From Variovorax sp. 770b2 (lineage in GTDB: Bacteria; Pseudomonadota; Gammaproteobacteria; Burkholderiales; Burkholderiaceae_C), in contig NZ_FOXJ01000008.1 of assembly GCF_900115685.1 (NCBI RefSeq), positions 1 to 64,000 on the forward strand: a DNA stretch of 64,000 nucleotides. Reading direction: 5' to 3'. Numbering within the stretch: the first letter of the stretch is position 1; each line of letters opens with the position of its first letter. The translations under genes were made by a program, and so were the position numbers. This document shows positions 39,457-49,559 of the stretch, piece after piece. The notes under the pieces are model-generated. The model ran no database searches. It was not told the DNA's origin and saw nothing but the letters and a program-made list of their open reading frames with translations.

Positions 39457-39669
39457 GTGGGTGGAGCGGGGAAAAGACGGGCCCGGAAGGACCGTGTGAA
39501 AGGCTGCCGCGTGCGGCCGGCCGGTGGTTGTCGCATGCCTGGCCGGGCGGCGGGAGCGGCCGGCATCCCGGCCGGCTGTGGGAGAGTTGCCCTCCGCCCG
39601 TAAAATCGTCCGCTTTCGCGGCGCACTGCCGCGCTACCGTCCAATGTCCGGCCTCAGCCGGCCAGCCTC

Positions 39670-40578
<909 letters not shown>

Positions 40579-40581
40579 GCG

Positions 40582-42741
40582 ATGACGACCCCCATGAACA
40601 ACAAGAACTCCCTGCTGGTCGAACTCTTCGTCGAAGAACTGCCGCCCAAGGCGCTGAAGAAGCTCGGCGATGCCTTCGCGGGCGTGCTGCGCGACCAGCT
40701 CGTGGCGCAGGGTCTGGCCGAAGCCGGCTCGGTGCTCACCGCCTACGCCTCGCCTCGCCGCCTGGCCGCGCACCTCACGCACGTGGCCGAGGGCGCCGCC
40801 GACAAGGCCGTGTCGCAAAAGCTCATGCCCGTGGCCGTGGGGCTCGATGCCTCGGGCCAGCCCACGCCCGCGCTGCTCAAGCGCCTGGGCGCGCTGGGCG
40901 CCGACGCCTCGGCCGTGCCGGGCCTGAAGCGCGCGATGGACGGCAAGGCCGAAGCGCTCTTCTACGAAAGCACCGCCAAGGGCGCGACGCTGGCCGAGGG
41001 CCTGCAGAAGGCGCTGGCCGAAGCGATCGCCAAGCTGCCGATCCCCAAGGTGATGAGCTACCAGCTCGAGAGCGGCTGCGAGCTGCCAGGCTGGAGCAGC
41101 GTGAGCTTCGTGCGTCCCGCGCACGGCCTCGTGGCGCTGCATGGCGACACCGTGGTGCCCATCGAGGCACTGGGCCTCCAGGCGGGCCGCGAGACCCATG
41201 GCCACCGCTTCGAAGCGGCGGTCGATCCGGTCGTGCTGCGCGATGCCAACAGCTACGCGCTGCAGCTGCAGGACGAGGGCGCGGTCATCGCGAGCTTCGA
41301 GGCGCGCCGCGCCGAAATCGCGCGCCAGCTCGCGGCGGCTGCGGTCAAGGTCGGCGGCGGCTCGGTGCCGATCCACGACGACGCGCTGCTCGACGAAGTG
41401 ACCGCGCTGGTCGAGCGCCCCAACGTGCTGGTCTGCAGCTTCGAGCGCGAGTTCCTCGAAGTGCCGCAGGAGTGCCTCATCCTCACGATGAAGGCCAACC
41501 AGAAGTACTTTCCGCTGCTCGATGCACAGGCCAGGCTTACCAACAAGTTCCTGGTCGTCAGCAACATCAGCCCCGATGACGCGAGCGCGGTCATCCAAGG
41601 CAACGAGCGCGTGGTGCGCCCGCGCCTGGCCGACGCCAAGTTCTTCTTCGACCAGGACCGCAAGAAATCGCTGGCCTCGCGCGTCGAGTCGCTGGGCAAG
41701 GTGGTCTATCACAACAAGCTGGGCACGCAGGGCGAACGCGTGCAGCGCGTGATGCACATCGCGCGCGCGATCGCGGAACGTTTGGCCGAGAAGCCGGGCG
41801 ATGCGAAGGTCGCCGCACAGGCCACGCAGGCCGCGCAACTGGCCAAGGCCGACCTGGTGACCGACATGGTCGGCGAGTTTCCCGAGCTGCAGGGCACGAT
41901 GGGTCGCTACTACGCACTGCACGACGGCCTCGATGCCGCGGTGGCCGATGCGATCGAAGACCACTACAAGCCACGCTTTGCCGGCGACGAGTTGCCGCGC
42001 AACACCGTCGGCCTCGTGGTCGCGCTGGCCGACAAGCTCGAAACGCTGGTCGGCATGTTCGGCATCGGCAACCTGCCCACTGGCGACCGCGACCCGTTCG
42101 CGCTGCGCCGCCATGCGCTGGGCGTGCTGCGCATGCTGATCGAGAAAGACCTTGCGCTGGGGCTCGACGCCCTGCTGCAGGACGCCGCTGCGCAGTTCAA
42201 GGACATCGCCGGCTTCGACAGCGGCAAGGCCACGGTCGAGCTGCGTGATTTCATCCTCGACCGCCTTGCGGGCAGCCTGCGCGAGCAGGGCGCGAGCGCG
42301 CAGGAAGTCGACGCCGTGCTGGCCCCGCTGCCGCAGCGCCTGGGCGAAGTGCCCAAGCTGCTGGCCGCCGTGCGCGCCTTCGCCGCACTGCCCGCCGCCG
42401 CCGCGCTGGCCGCCGCCAACAAACGCATCGGCAACATCCTGAAGAAGGCGCCCGAGGCCGACGCGCACGTGAGCGAACTGCTGCTGCAGGAGCCCGCAGA
42501 GAAGGCGCTGCACGCCGCCATGGCGAAGGTCGTGCCCGCCGCCAACGCCCAGTTCGAAGCCGGCGACTACACCGCTTCGCTGCAGACGCTGGCCGCGTTG
42601 CGCGAGCCGGTCGATGCCTTCTTCGATGGCGTGATGGTCAATGCCGAGCAGGCCGACCTGCGCCTGAACCGGCTGGGCCTCTTGATGTCGCTGCACGCCG
42701 CGATGAACCGCGTGGCGCAGCTCGAGCGGCTGGCCGTCTGA
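40582..42741 (+). CDS. glyS: Glycyl-tRNA synthetase beta subunit
   Basis: A 719-aa beta subunit that binds tRNA-Gly and is required with GlyQ for activity. The N-terminal LLVELFVEELPPKALKKLG, EVPQECLILTMKANQKYFPL, FFDQDRKKSLASRVESLGKV and FGIGNLPTGDRDPFALRRHALG (an HD-like region) are characteristic. The C-terminus has the anticodon-binding DALR-like domain ending VMVNAEQADLRLNRLGLL. Length is typical. Confidence 0.98.
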   Translation: MTTPMNNKNSLLVELFVEELPPKALKKLGDAFAGVLRDQLVAQGLAEAGSVLTAYASPRRLAAHLTHVAEGAADKAVSQKLMPVAVGLDASGQPTPALLKRLGALGADASAVPGLKRAMDGKAEALFYESTAKGATLAEGLQKALAEAIAKLPIPKVMSYQLESGCELPGWSSVSFVRPAHGLVALHGDTVVPIEALGLQAGRETHGHRFEAAVDPVVLRDANSYALQLQDEGAVIASFEARRAEIARQLAAAAVKVGGGSVPIHDDALLDEVTALVERPNVLVCSFEREFLEVPQECLILTMKANQKYFPLLDAQARLTNKFLVVSNISPDDASAVIQGNERVVRPRLADAKFFFDQDRKKSLASRVESLGKVVYHNKLGTQGERVQRVMHIARAIAERLAEKPGDAKVAAQATQAAQLAKADLVTDMVGEFPELQGTMGRYYALHDGLDAAVADAIEDHYKPRFAGDELPRNTVGLVVALADKLETLVGMFGIGNLPTGDRDPFALRRHALGVLRMLIEKDLALGLDALLQDAAAQFKDIAGFDSGKATVELRDFILDRLAGSLREQGASAQEVDAVLAPLPQRLGEVPKLLAAVRAFAALPAAAALAAANKRIGNILKKAPEADAHVSELLLQEPAEKALHAAMAKVVPAANAQFEAGDYTASLQTLAALREPVDAFFDGVMVNAEQADLRLNRLGLLMSLHAAMNRVAQLERLAV

Positions 42742-42775
42742 TCCCTTCGACGACTCCTCCACCGGTGGCATCGCC

Positions 42776-43354
42776 ATGAAACTCGTCATCCTCGACCGCA
42801 ACGGCACGATCAACGTGCACCGCGAAGACTTCGTCAAGAGCGACATCGAGTGGACGCCGCTGCCCGGTGCGCTGGAGGCCGTGGCGCGGCTGAACCATGC
42901 GGGCTGGCACGTGGTGGTCGCGTCGAACCAGTCGGGCCTGGGCCGCGGGCTCTTCGACATGGCCTCGCTCAACGCCATGCACGCCAAGATGCACAAGATG
43001 CTCGCGGCCGTGGGCGGCAAGGTCGATGCGGTGTTCTATTGCCCGCACAGTCCCGACGAGGGCTGCGACTGCCGCAAGCCCAAGTCGGGCCTGTTCCTGC
43101 AGATCGGCGACCGCTACGGCATCGACCTGAAGGGCGTGCCGACCGCGGGCGACAGCCTGCGCGACCTGCAGGCGGGCGCGGCCGCCGGCTGCGAGCCGCA
43201 CCTCCTGCTCACGGGCATGGGCGCGGCCTGCATCGGCGTGGATCCGCTGCCCCCCGAATATCCGGCGAACACGATGGTTCACGAGAACCTCGCCGCCTTT
43301 GTCGATTTCCTGCTCGTGCGCGAAGCGCGGGCTGCACTGCAGGTAGCTGTCTGA
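42776..43354 (+). CDS. gmhB: D-glycero-beta-D-manno-heptose 1,7-bisphosphate 7-phosphatase (variant active site)
   Basis: A 192-aa HAD phosphatase of ADP-heptose synthesis for the LPS core. The structural zinc ligands are in CPHSPDEGCDCRKP and the loop motifs SNQSGLGRG and AGDSLRDLQAG are present. The catalytic DxD motif reads LDRNGTIN, so nucleophile Asp7 is kept but the general acid/base is Asn9 instead of Asp. The gene is otherwise intact. It sits between glyS and plsC, the usual place in this family, and overlaps plsC by one base. Confidence 0.92.
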   Translation: MKLVILDRNGTINVHREDFVKSDIEWTPLPGALEAVARLNHAGWHVVVASNQSGLGRGLFDMASLNAMHAKMHKMLAAVGGKVDAVFYCPHSPDEGCDCRKPKSGLFLQIGDRYGIDLKGVPTAGDSLRDLQAGAAAGCEPHLLLTGMGAACIGVDPLPPEYPANTMVHENLAAFVDFLLVREARAALQVAV

Positions 43355-44088
43355 TGGCGTTCATACGTTCCGTTCTCCACGCACTCTGGATGCTGGTCAC
43401 CGTGGTGCCGTGGGGCATCATCATGTGCGTCAGTTCGATCTGGAAGCGCGGCATCCCGCTCTACTGGATGGCCGAGCAATGGCTCAGCTGGGCCATCGGC
43501 GGCGCGCGCGTGCTGCTGGGCATCAAGACGCGCGTGACCGGCATGGAGAACCTGCCGACCGACCAACTCGCCGGCGCGGTGCTGCTGGTCAAGCACCAGT
43601 CCACGCTGGAGACCTTCCTCATGCCCACGCTGATGCCGCACCCGCTGGCCTTCGTGTTCAAGAAAGAACTGATCTACGTGCCCTTCTTCGGCTGGGCGAT
43701 GGCGCGGCTGGACATGATCCACATCGACCGCAGCCAGCGTGCGCAAGCCTTCAACAAGGTGGTGAACCAGGGCCGCAAGCTGCTCGCGCAGGGCATCTGG
43801 ATCATCATGTTCCCCGAAGGCACGCGCATTCCGCGCGGGCAGAAGGGCACCTACAAGAGCGGTGGCACGCGCCTGGCCTGCGAGACCGGCGTGCCGGTGA
43901 TCCCGATTGCCGTCACCTCGGCCAAGGTCTGGCCGCGCAAGGCGTTCATCAAGCGCCCGGGCGTGGTCGATGTGTCGATCGGGCCGGCGATCTCCAGCGT
44001 GGGCCGCAAGCCCGACGAGCTGATGCGCGAAGTCGAAGCGTGGATCGAAGCGGAGATGCACCGGCTCGATCCCGAGGCGTACCGCTAG
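43354..44088 (+). CDS. plsC: 1-acyl-sn-glycerol-3-phosphate acyltransferase
   Basis: A 244-aa membrane enzyme making phosphatidic acid from lysophosphatidic acid. An N-terminal hydrophobic anchor (about 8-28) is followed by the acyltransferase motifs KHQSTLETF (80-88), FFGWAMARLDMIHIDR, FPEGTR (153-158) and VPVIPIAVTS. The first motif is H-x4-E (His81, Glu86) where the family consensus is H-x4-D. The start overlaps the gmhB stop (TGATG). Confidence 0.93.
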   Translation: MAFIRSVLHALWMLVTVVPWGIIMCVSSIWKRGIPLYWMAEQWLSWAIGGARVLLGIKTRVTGMENLPTDQLAGAVLLVKHQSTLETFLMPTLMPHPLAFVFKKELIYVPFFGWAMARLDMIHIDRSQRAQAFNKVVNQGRKLLAQGIWIIMFPEGTRIPRGQKGTYKSGGTRLACETGVPVIPIAVTSAKVWPRKAFIKRPGVVDVSIGPAISSVGRKPDELMREVEAWIEAEMHRLDPEAYR

Positions 44089-44111
44089 CCAAGGAACAGA
44101 GGAGCGCCAAG

Positions 44112-45086
44112 ATGCAGGGGCTGCTGCAGTTCACGATGGACCTGTTCGAGGGGCTGGGCAGCGAATTCACGCAGCCCGAGCCGCCCGCGCCGCGGCCGAA
44201 GAAGGTCCGCAAGGCTGCGCCGCCTGTCGCGACGCCGTTGCCCTTCGCGGTGCCGGCGCCAGAAGAGGTCAAGAGCACCGGTCCGGCACTGCCGGCGATT
44301 CCGCTGCGCGACACGCTGGCGCTCGCGAGCTTCATCCATCCGCAGGCGACGCGCGAACTGGTGCTGGGCTCGGCACGCGTGGCCTACGAATTCAAGCGCG
44401 GCAAGCGCAAGACCATCGGCTTCCTGGTCGGCGCCGAAGGGCTGTCGGTGCGCGCGCCGCGCTGGGTCGCGCTGCGCGACGTCGATGCCGCGGTGCGCGA
44501 AAAGGCCGACTGGATCCTGCGGAAGCTCCAGGAAACGCAGCAGCGCCACGCGCGCGTCGAGGCGACGCGCATCGCGTGGAAGGACGGCGCCGGGTTTCCG
44601 TTCATGGGCGAGCCGGTGGTGATCCGGCTCGATCCGAAGCACGGCTTTGCAAGCGTCGGCGGCACGCTCGATGAGGCCGAGGTCGCGGGCGGCCCGCGCA
44701 TCCTGCGGCTGGCGGTCGCGCAGAACGCCGAGCCCTCGCAGATCCGCGATGCCGCGCAGGCCTGGCTCATGCGGCAGGCGCGCAAGCTCTTCATCGAGCG
44801 GCTCGACCACTTCGCGCCGCTGCTGGGCGTGCGCTGGCAGAAGCTGTCGCTGTCGAACGCGGCCACGCGCTGGGGCAGCGCGAGCGCGGACGGATCGCTT
44901 CGGCTGAACTGGCGGTTGATCCACTTCCGATTGCCGGTGATCGATTACGTCGTCGCGCACGAGTTGGCCCACCTGCGCGTGATGGACCATTCGCACCGCT
45001 TCTGGGAAACCGTGGAGAGCGTGGTGCCCGACTACGACGTGCTGCGCCAGCAGCTCAAGGACGAGGCCGTCCCGCGCTGGAACTGA
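44112..45086 (+). CDS. YgjP-like M48-family metallopeptidase
   Basis: A 324-aa protein with a proline-rich N-terminal 55 residues and a DUF45/YgjP zinc peptidase domain to the end. The zinc motif is HELAH (in VVAHELAHLRVMDHSHRFW) with a third His in DHSH, and the preceding LSNAATRWGSAS and LNWRLIHFRLPVIDYV are family signatures. Some YgjP genes accompany restriction systems, but here it follows gmhB-plsC, the usual housekeeping place in this group. GAGGAG lies seven bases before ATG. Confidence 0.92.
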   Translation: MQGLLQFTMDLFEGLGSEFTQPEPPAPRPKKVRKAAPPVATPLPFAVPAPEEVKSTGPALPAIPLRDTLALASFIHPQATRELVLGSARVAYEFKRGKRKTIGFLVGAEGLSVRAPRWVALRDVDAAVREKADWILRKLQETQQRHARVEATRIAWKDGAGFPFMGEPVVIRLDPKHGFASVGGTLDEAEVAGGPRILRLAVAQNAEPSQIRDAAQAWLMRQARKLFIERLDHFAPLLGVRWQKLSLSNAATRWGSASADGSLRLNWRLIHFRLPVIDYVVAHELAHLRVMDHSHRFWETVESVVPDYDVLRQQLKDEAVPRWN

Positions 45087-45105
45087 AAGCCCCGCGCCAG
45101 TCCCG

Positions 45106-45981
45106 CTATTCCTTGACCGACCCGGTCATCCCCGAGACGTAGTACTCGACGAAGAACGAGTAGATGAACGCCACCGGCAGCGAGCCCAGCAGCGCGCCGG
45201 CCATGAGCGGTCCCCACTGGTACACGTCGCCCTGCACCAGCTCGGTCACCACGCCGACCGGCAGTGTCTTCACCTCCGACGAGGAGATGAAGGTGAGCGC
45301 GTAGATGAATTCGTTCCACGACAGCGTGAACGCGAAGATGCCGGCCGAGATGAGCCCGGGCACCGCCAGCGGCAGCACGATCTTCACCAGGATCTGCCAG
45401 CGGCTCGCGCCGTCGATGAGCGCGCATTCTTCCAGCTCGGCCGGGATCGAGCGGAAGTAGCCCATCAGCAGCCACGTGCAGAAGGGAATGAGGAAGGTCG
45501 GGTACGTGAGGATCAGCGCCCAGCGCGTGTCGAAGAGGCCGAGGTTGAACACCACGTTCGCCAGCGGAATGAACAGGATCGACGGCGGCACCATGTACGC
45601 GAGAAAGATCGAGAGCCCGACGTGCTTCGATCCCTTGAACCGCAGCCGTTCGATCGCATACGCCGCGAACACCGAGGCCGCGAGCGAGACGAAGGTGGAC
45701 ACCACCGACACCAGCACCGTGTTCCACAGCCACTGCGGGTACGAGGTCTCGAACAGCAGCTTGTAGAAATGCGAAAGCGTCGGGTTGATCACCCAGAACG
45801 GATTGCCCTCGCGCGAGAGCAGTTCGGCATCGGGCTTCACCGAGGTGATGGCCATCCAGTAGAACGGGAACAGCAGCACGATCAAAAAGACCACGAGCGG
45901 CAGGTACACGGTCACCGCCTTGCGCGGGATCGTGTCGAGGTAGCTCATGCCGACGGTGTCGACCTGGCCGGCATTGCTCAT
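45106..45981 (-). CDS. Sugar ABC transporter permease (MalG-like)
   Basis: A 291-aa inner-membrane protein with six hydrophobic segments. The EAA loop is EECALIDGASRWQILVKIVLPLAVPG, and SWNEFIYALTFISS is typical of the carbohydrate uptake-1 family. It is the last gene of the minus-strand transporter operon 45106-49406, 10 bp after the partner permease. Confidence 0.94.
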   Translation of the reverse strand: MSNAGQVDTVGMSYLDTIPRKAVTVYLPLVVFLIVLLFPFYWMAITSVKPDAELLSREGNPFWVINPTLSHFYKLLFETSYPQWLWNTVLVSVVSTFVSLAASVFAAYAIERLRFKGSKHVGLSIFLAYMVPPSILFIPLANVVFNLGLFDTRWALILTYPTFLIPFCTWLLMGYFRSIPAELEECALIDGASRWQILVKIVLPLAVPGLISAGIFAFTLSWNEFIYALTFISSSEVKTLPVGVVTELVQGDVYQWGPLMAGALLGSLPVAFIYSFFVEYYVSGMTGSVKE

Positions 45982-45991
45982 TAGAGATTCC

Positions 45992-46900
45992 TCATTTGTC
46001 CGAACCGCCCTGCTGCCACGCGCGCCGCTGCAGGCCGAAGAAGCTGAACATCACGCACGCCAGAAGGAAGGGCACCATCGCGATGGCAATGGCCGCGCCT
46101 TCGCCGAGCGCGCCGCCCGAAATGGCACGCTGGAACGACAGCGTGGCCATCAGGTGCGTGGCATTGAGCGGGCCGCCGCGGGTGATGACGTAGATGAGCT
46201 GGAAGTCGGTGAAGGTGAACAGCACCGAGAAGGTCATGACCACCGCGATGATCGGCGTGAGCAGCGGCATCGTGACGTGGCGGAACTGCTGCCAGGGCGT
46301 CGCGCCGTCGATGGCCGAGGCCTCGTAATAGGAAGGCGAGATCGTCTGCAGCCCCGCGAGCAGCGTGATCGCCACGAAGGGCACGCCGCGCCACACGTTC
46401 GCGATGATCACCGCGATGCGCGCATTCCATGGCGAGCCGAGGAAGTCGATGTACTGGTCGATCAGGCCCATCCGCATCAGCGCCCAGCTGATGATGGAGA
46501 ACTGCGAGTCGTAGATCCACCAGAACGCGATCGCCGAGAGCGCGGTGGGCACGATGTACGGCAGCAGGATGACCGCGCGGAAGAAGGTCTTGAAGCGGAT
46601 GTTCCGGTTCAAGAGGATCGCCAGCCACAGGCCCAGGAAGAACTTCAGCACGCTCGCCACCGCCGTGTAGAAGAGCGTGTTGAAGAGGGCGAGCCGCGTC
46701 ACGGCATCGCCCCACAGGTACTCGTAGTTCTCCAGGCCGATCCACTGGCCCGCGCGGCCCACCTTGGCGTCGGTGAAGCCGAGGTAGGTGCCCAGCCCCA
46801 ACGGGTAGGTCAGGAACAGAAGCAGCAGCACCGCCGCGGGCAGCATGAACGCGAGCCCGAGGGCGTTGCGGCTGTTCTGGAACCTGGCCAAAAGTGTCAT
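45992..46900 (-). CDS. Sugar ABC transporter permease (MalF/UgpA-like)
   Basis: A 302-aa membrane protein with six segments, an N-terminal cytosolic start (MTLLARFQNSRNALGLAFML) and the EAA loop EASAIDGATPWQQFRHVTMPLLTP. It pairs with the MalG-like permease and lies 37 bp after the binding-protein gene. Confidence 0.94.
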   Translation of the reverse strand: MTLLARFQNSRNALGLAFMLPAAVLLLLFLTYPLGLGTYLGFTDAKVGRAGQWIGLENYEYLWGDAVTRLALFNTLFYTAVASVLKFFLGLWLAILLNRNIRFKTFFRAVILLPYIVPTALSAIAFWWIYDSQFSIISWALMRMGLIDQYIDFLGSPWNARIAVIIANVWRGVPFVAITLLAGLQTISPSYYEASAIDGATPWQQFRHVTMPLLTPIIAVVMTFSVLFTFTDFQLIYVITRGGPLNATHLMATLSFQRAISGGALGEGAAIAIAMVPFLLACVMFSFFGLQRRAWQQGGSDK

Positions 46901-46937
46901 GGGGTGGACGGCTTGGAGGTGGAACGATCAGAGCCTG

Positions 46938-48266
46938 TCAGACCTTGTAATAGCGCTCGGCACGCTTCTGCGCGCGCTCGGCCGCTTCCTTGGGCGTCTT
47001 CGATCCGCTGGCGGCCTCGGCCACCATGTTCGGAATGATGAAGTCCGCCGCCGCGCCCGCCGAGGCGTAGCCCAGCTTGCCGTCGTAGCCGCCCGGGCGC
47101 AGGTTCTTCACCGAGTCGCGGTAGGGCATGTTCTTCGGGTCCGAGGTCCAGATCGCGCTGTTCTCGTAGAAGCGCAGGGGCTGCGCCACGTAGCCGCCGC
47201 CGCCCTGCAGCCAGGGGTCGAACTGTTCCTTCTCCATCATGAAGCGCAGGAACTCCTTGGCCGCCTGCGGGAACTTCGTGTACTTCATGACCATCTGGTT
47301 GAAGAACAGGTGCGACTCCGTCGGCACGCCCACCGGCCCGATGGGGAACACCGCGTGGTTGATGTCCGCGGCCATTTCCTTGACCTTCGGGTCGGCCGAA
47401 TTCTTGGCCGCGTAGTAGACCGAGATGCCGTTGTTGGTGACGCTGATCTGCCCGTCCAGGAAGGCCTTGTTGTTGTTCGGATCGAGCCACGAGAGCGTGC
47501 CCGGAATGAAGTTGGCATAGAGCTCCTTGCCGTACTCCAGCGCCTTGAGCGTCTCGGGGCTGTCGATCACCACCTTGTTGGTCTTGTCGACCAGCTTGCC
47601 GCCGTGCGACCAGATGAGCCAGTTGCACCAGGTGCTGTCGCCGGTCGCGTTGCCCAGCGCCATGCCGCCGGGCGTGCCCTTTTCCTTGAGCGCCTTGTAG
47701 AGCTTCAGGAAGTCGTCGGTGGTCTTGGGGAAGGCCGCGAAGCCCGCGGCCTTGACCATGCTCTCGCGGTACACGATGAGCGAGCCCGAGGCGCCCAGCG
47801 GCAGGCCCAGCCACTTCTTGCCGTCGGGGCGCATGAAGGCTTCGCCCGCCGGGTACCAGCCGCCGTATTTCTTGCCGAGGTATTCGGCCAGGTCGGTCAC
47901 GTCGAGCAGCTTGTCGGGATAGAGGTTGGCGTCGTCGTTGGTCGACAGGATGATGTCGGGGCCGGCGCCCGTGTTGGCGGCCACCGCGGCCTTCGGGCGC
48001 ACGTCTTCCCAGCCTTCGTTGTCCACGCGCACTTCCACGCCCGTGGCCTCGGTGAATTTCTTGACGTTGGCCATGTAGGCGTCGATGTCGCCCTGCACGA
48101 AGCGGCTCCATCGCAGCACGCGCAGCTTGGCGCCCTTCTCGGGCTTGAACGTCAGGTTCTGCGCCTGCGCGAAGGGTGCGAACAGGGCGCTGCCCGTGCC
48201 GACAGTCGCGGCGGCGGCAACGCCGGCCGAACTCTCGAGAAACTTGCGGCGATTGAAATCACTCAT
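46938..48266 (-). CDS. Sugar ABC transporter substrate-binding protein, Tat-exported
   Basis: A 442-aa periplasmic protein of the carbohydrate-binding family 1. The N-terminus SDFNRRKFLESSAGVAA is a twin-arginine signal (RR-K-F-L) with cleavage near AQAQN, unusual among sugar-binding proteins but known. Family features include DDANLYPDKLLDVTDLAEYL and FLRFMMEKEQFDPWL. An AAGGAGA site precedes ATG 48266. The nearby dehydratase and dehydrogenases suggest a sugar or sugar-acid ligand. Confidence 0.92.
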   Translation of the reverse strand: MSDFNRRKFLESSAGVAAAATVGTGSALFAPFAQAQNLTFKPEKGAKLRVLRWSRFVQGDIDAYMANVKKFTEATGVEVRVDNEGWEDVRPKAAVAANTGAGPDIILSTNDDANLYPDKLLDVTDLAEYLGKKYGGWYPAGEAFMRPDGKKWLGLPLGASGSLIVYRESMVKAAGFAAFPKTTDDFLKLYKALKEKGTPGGMALGNATGDSTWCNWLIWSHGGKLVDKTNKVVIDSPETLKALEYGKELYANFIPGTLSWLDPNNNKAFLDGQISVTNNGISVYYAAKNSADPKVKEMAADINHAVFPIGPVGVPTESHLFFNQMVMKYTKFPQAAKEFLRFMMEKEQFDPWLQGGGGYVAQPLRFYENSAIWTSDPKNMPYRDSVKNLRPGGYDGKLGYASAGAAADFIIPNMVAEAASGSKTPKEAAERAQKRAERYYKV

Positions 48267-48332
48267 GGCTGTCTCCTTCGTTGTAAATGGACCGGTGTGA
48301 ACCAAAGACAAAGCAAAAAATCGGGCGTGCCT

Positions 48333-49406
48333 TCAGGCGGCCAGGCGCAGGCCGCTTTCGGCATCGAACAGGTGCGCGCGTTCGAGGTCGGGCAAGAGAT
48401 GGATCGTGCTGCCGGGCGCGAAGTCGTAGCGCTCGCGGAACACGGCCGAGAGCTCCGCGCCCTCGTGGCGGCACGCGACGAAGGTGTCCATGCCGGTCGG
48501 CTCCATCACGACCACGCGCGACGGAATGCCGCCGCTCGCGCCCAGGGTCAGGTGCTCGGGGCGCGTGCCGTACACCACGGGCTGGCCGTCGGTGCCGCCC
48601 GCGTGGATGGGGGCATCGAGCCGTGTGCCGTCAGGGAGTTCGACATGCGCCGCGCCGCCCGCGCGCCGCAGCGTGCCGGGCAGGAAGTTCATGGCCGGCG
48701 AGCCGATGAAGCCCGCGACGAACTGGTTGGCCGGATGGTCGTACAGGTCCAGCGGGCTGCCGGTCTGCTCGATGCGGCCGTCGCGCATCACCACGATCTT
48801 GTCGCCCATGGTCATGGCTTCGATCTGGTCGTGCGTGACGTAGATGGAGGTGGTCTTCAGCCGCTGGTGCAGCTCCTTGATCTCGCTGCGCATCGCCACG
48901 CGCAGCTTGGCGTCGAGGTTGGAGAGCGGCTCGTCGAAAAGAAACACCTGCGGATCGCGCACGATCGCGCGCCCCATCGCCACGCGCTGGCGCTGGCCGC
49001 CCGAGAGCTGGCGCGGATAGCGCTCCAAGAGCGGCGCGAGCGCAAGAATTTCGGCCGCGCGCGTCACCTTGCTGTCGATGGTGGCCTTGTCCATCTTCGC
49101 CAGCGAGAGGGCGAAGGCCATGTTGTCGCGCACGGTCATGTGCGGATAGAGCGCGTAGTTCTGGAACACCATCGCGATATCGCGTTCCTTGGGCGGCAGG
49201 TCGTTCACGCGGCGATCGCCGATGCGGATCTCGCCGCCATGGACTTCTTCCAGCCCCGCGATCATGCGCAGCAAGGTCGACTTGCCGCAGCCCGAGGGGC
49301 CCACCAGCACCGTGAACGAACCGTCGGCAATGTCGATGTCCACCCCGTGAAGGATGGCGACTTCGCCGAATCGCTTCTTGACCGCCTGAATCGTGACACT
49401 GGCCAT
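48333..49406 (-). CDS. Sugar ABC transporter ATPase (UgpC/MalK-like)
   Basis: A 357-aa ATPase. Walker A GPSGCGKST, Q-loop VFQNYALYPHMTVRDNM, signature LSGGQRQRVAMGRA, Walker B FLFDEPLSNLD and H-loop VTHDQIEA are intact. A C-terminal OB-fold regulatory domain (about 240-357) includes YGTRPEHLTLG. It is the first gene of the transporter operon and starts 153 bp from the divergent GntR gene. Confidence 0.95.
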   Translation of the reverse strand: MASVTIQAVKKRFGEVAILHGVDIDIADGSFTVLVGPSGCGKSTLLRMIAGLEEVHGGEIRIGDRRVNDLPPKERDIAMVFQNYALYPHMTVRDNMAFALSLAKMDKATIDSKVTRAAEILALAPLLERYPRQLSGGQRQRVAMGRAIVRDPQVFLFDEPLSNLDAKLRVAMRSEIKELHQRLKTTSIYVTHDQIEAMTMGDKIVVMRDGRIEQTGSPLDLYDHPANQFVAGFIGSPAMNFLPGTLRRAGGAAHVELPDGTRLDAPIHAGGTDGQPVVYGTRPEHLTLGASGGIPSRVVVMEPTGMDTFVACRHEGAELSAVFRERYDFAPGSTIHLLPDLERAHLFDAESGLRLAA

Positions 49407-49486
49407 GCAAGGAGTCCTGACAAATCGCGGGAAGGGGAGCAACACGGAGACCTCCGCATCGCAGCAGCCCGCGCAGTATCGGCACT

Positions 49487-49519
49487 CGGTTTTGAAACCG
49501 GTATCAGGGCAAACCGGTA
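49487..49519. promoter_or_regulatory. Repeat-containing candidate operator of the sugar-acid locus
   Basis: Two direct copies of AAACCGGTA (49495-49503 and 49511-49519) spaced 16 bp apart; the first also forms a perfect 6-2-6 inverted repeat CGGTTT-TG-AAACCG (49487-49500). It lies in the divergent spacer between the transporter ATPase and GntR genes, just before a TATGAT box at 49542, so it fits binding of two regulator dimers. Confidence 0.55.
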
Positions 49520-49559
49520 CGAGAAACTCCCTGTTGACTTGTATGATGACCCGATAACC

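Noticed and set aside
46845..49559. Long plus-strand extension upstream of the GntR regulator
   Set aside because: This part lies antisense to the binding-protein and ATPase genes; only the sequence after about 49560 resembles GntR/FCD.
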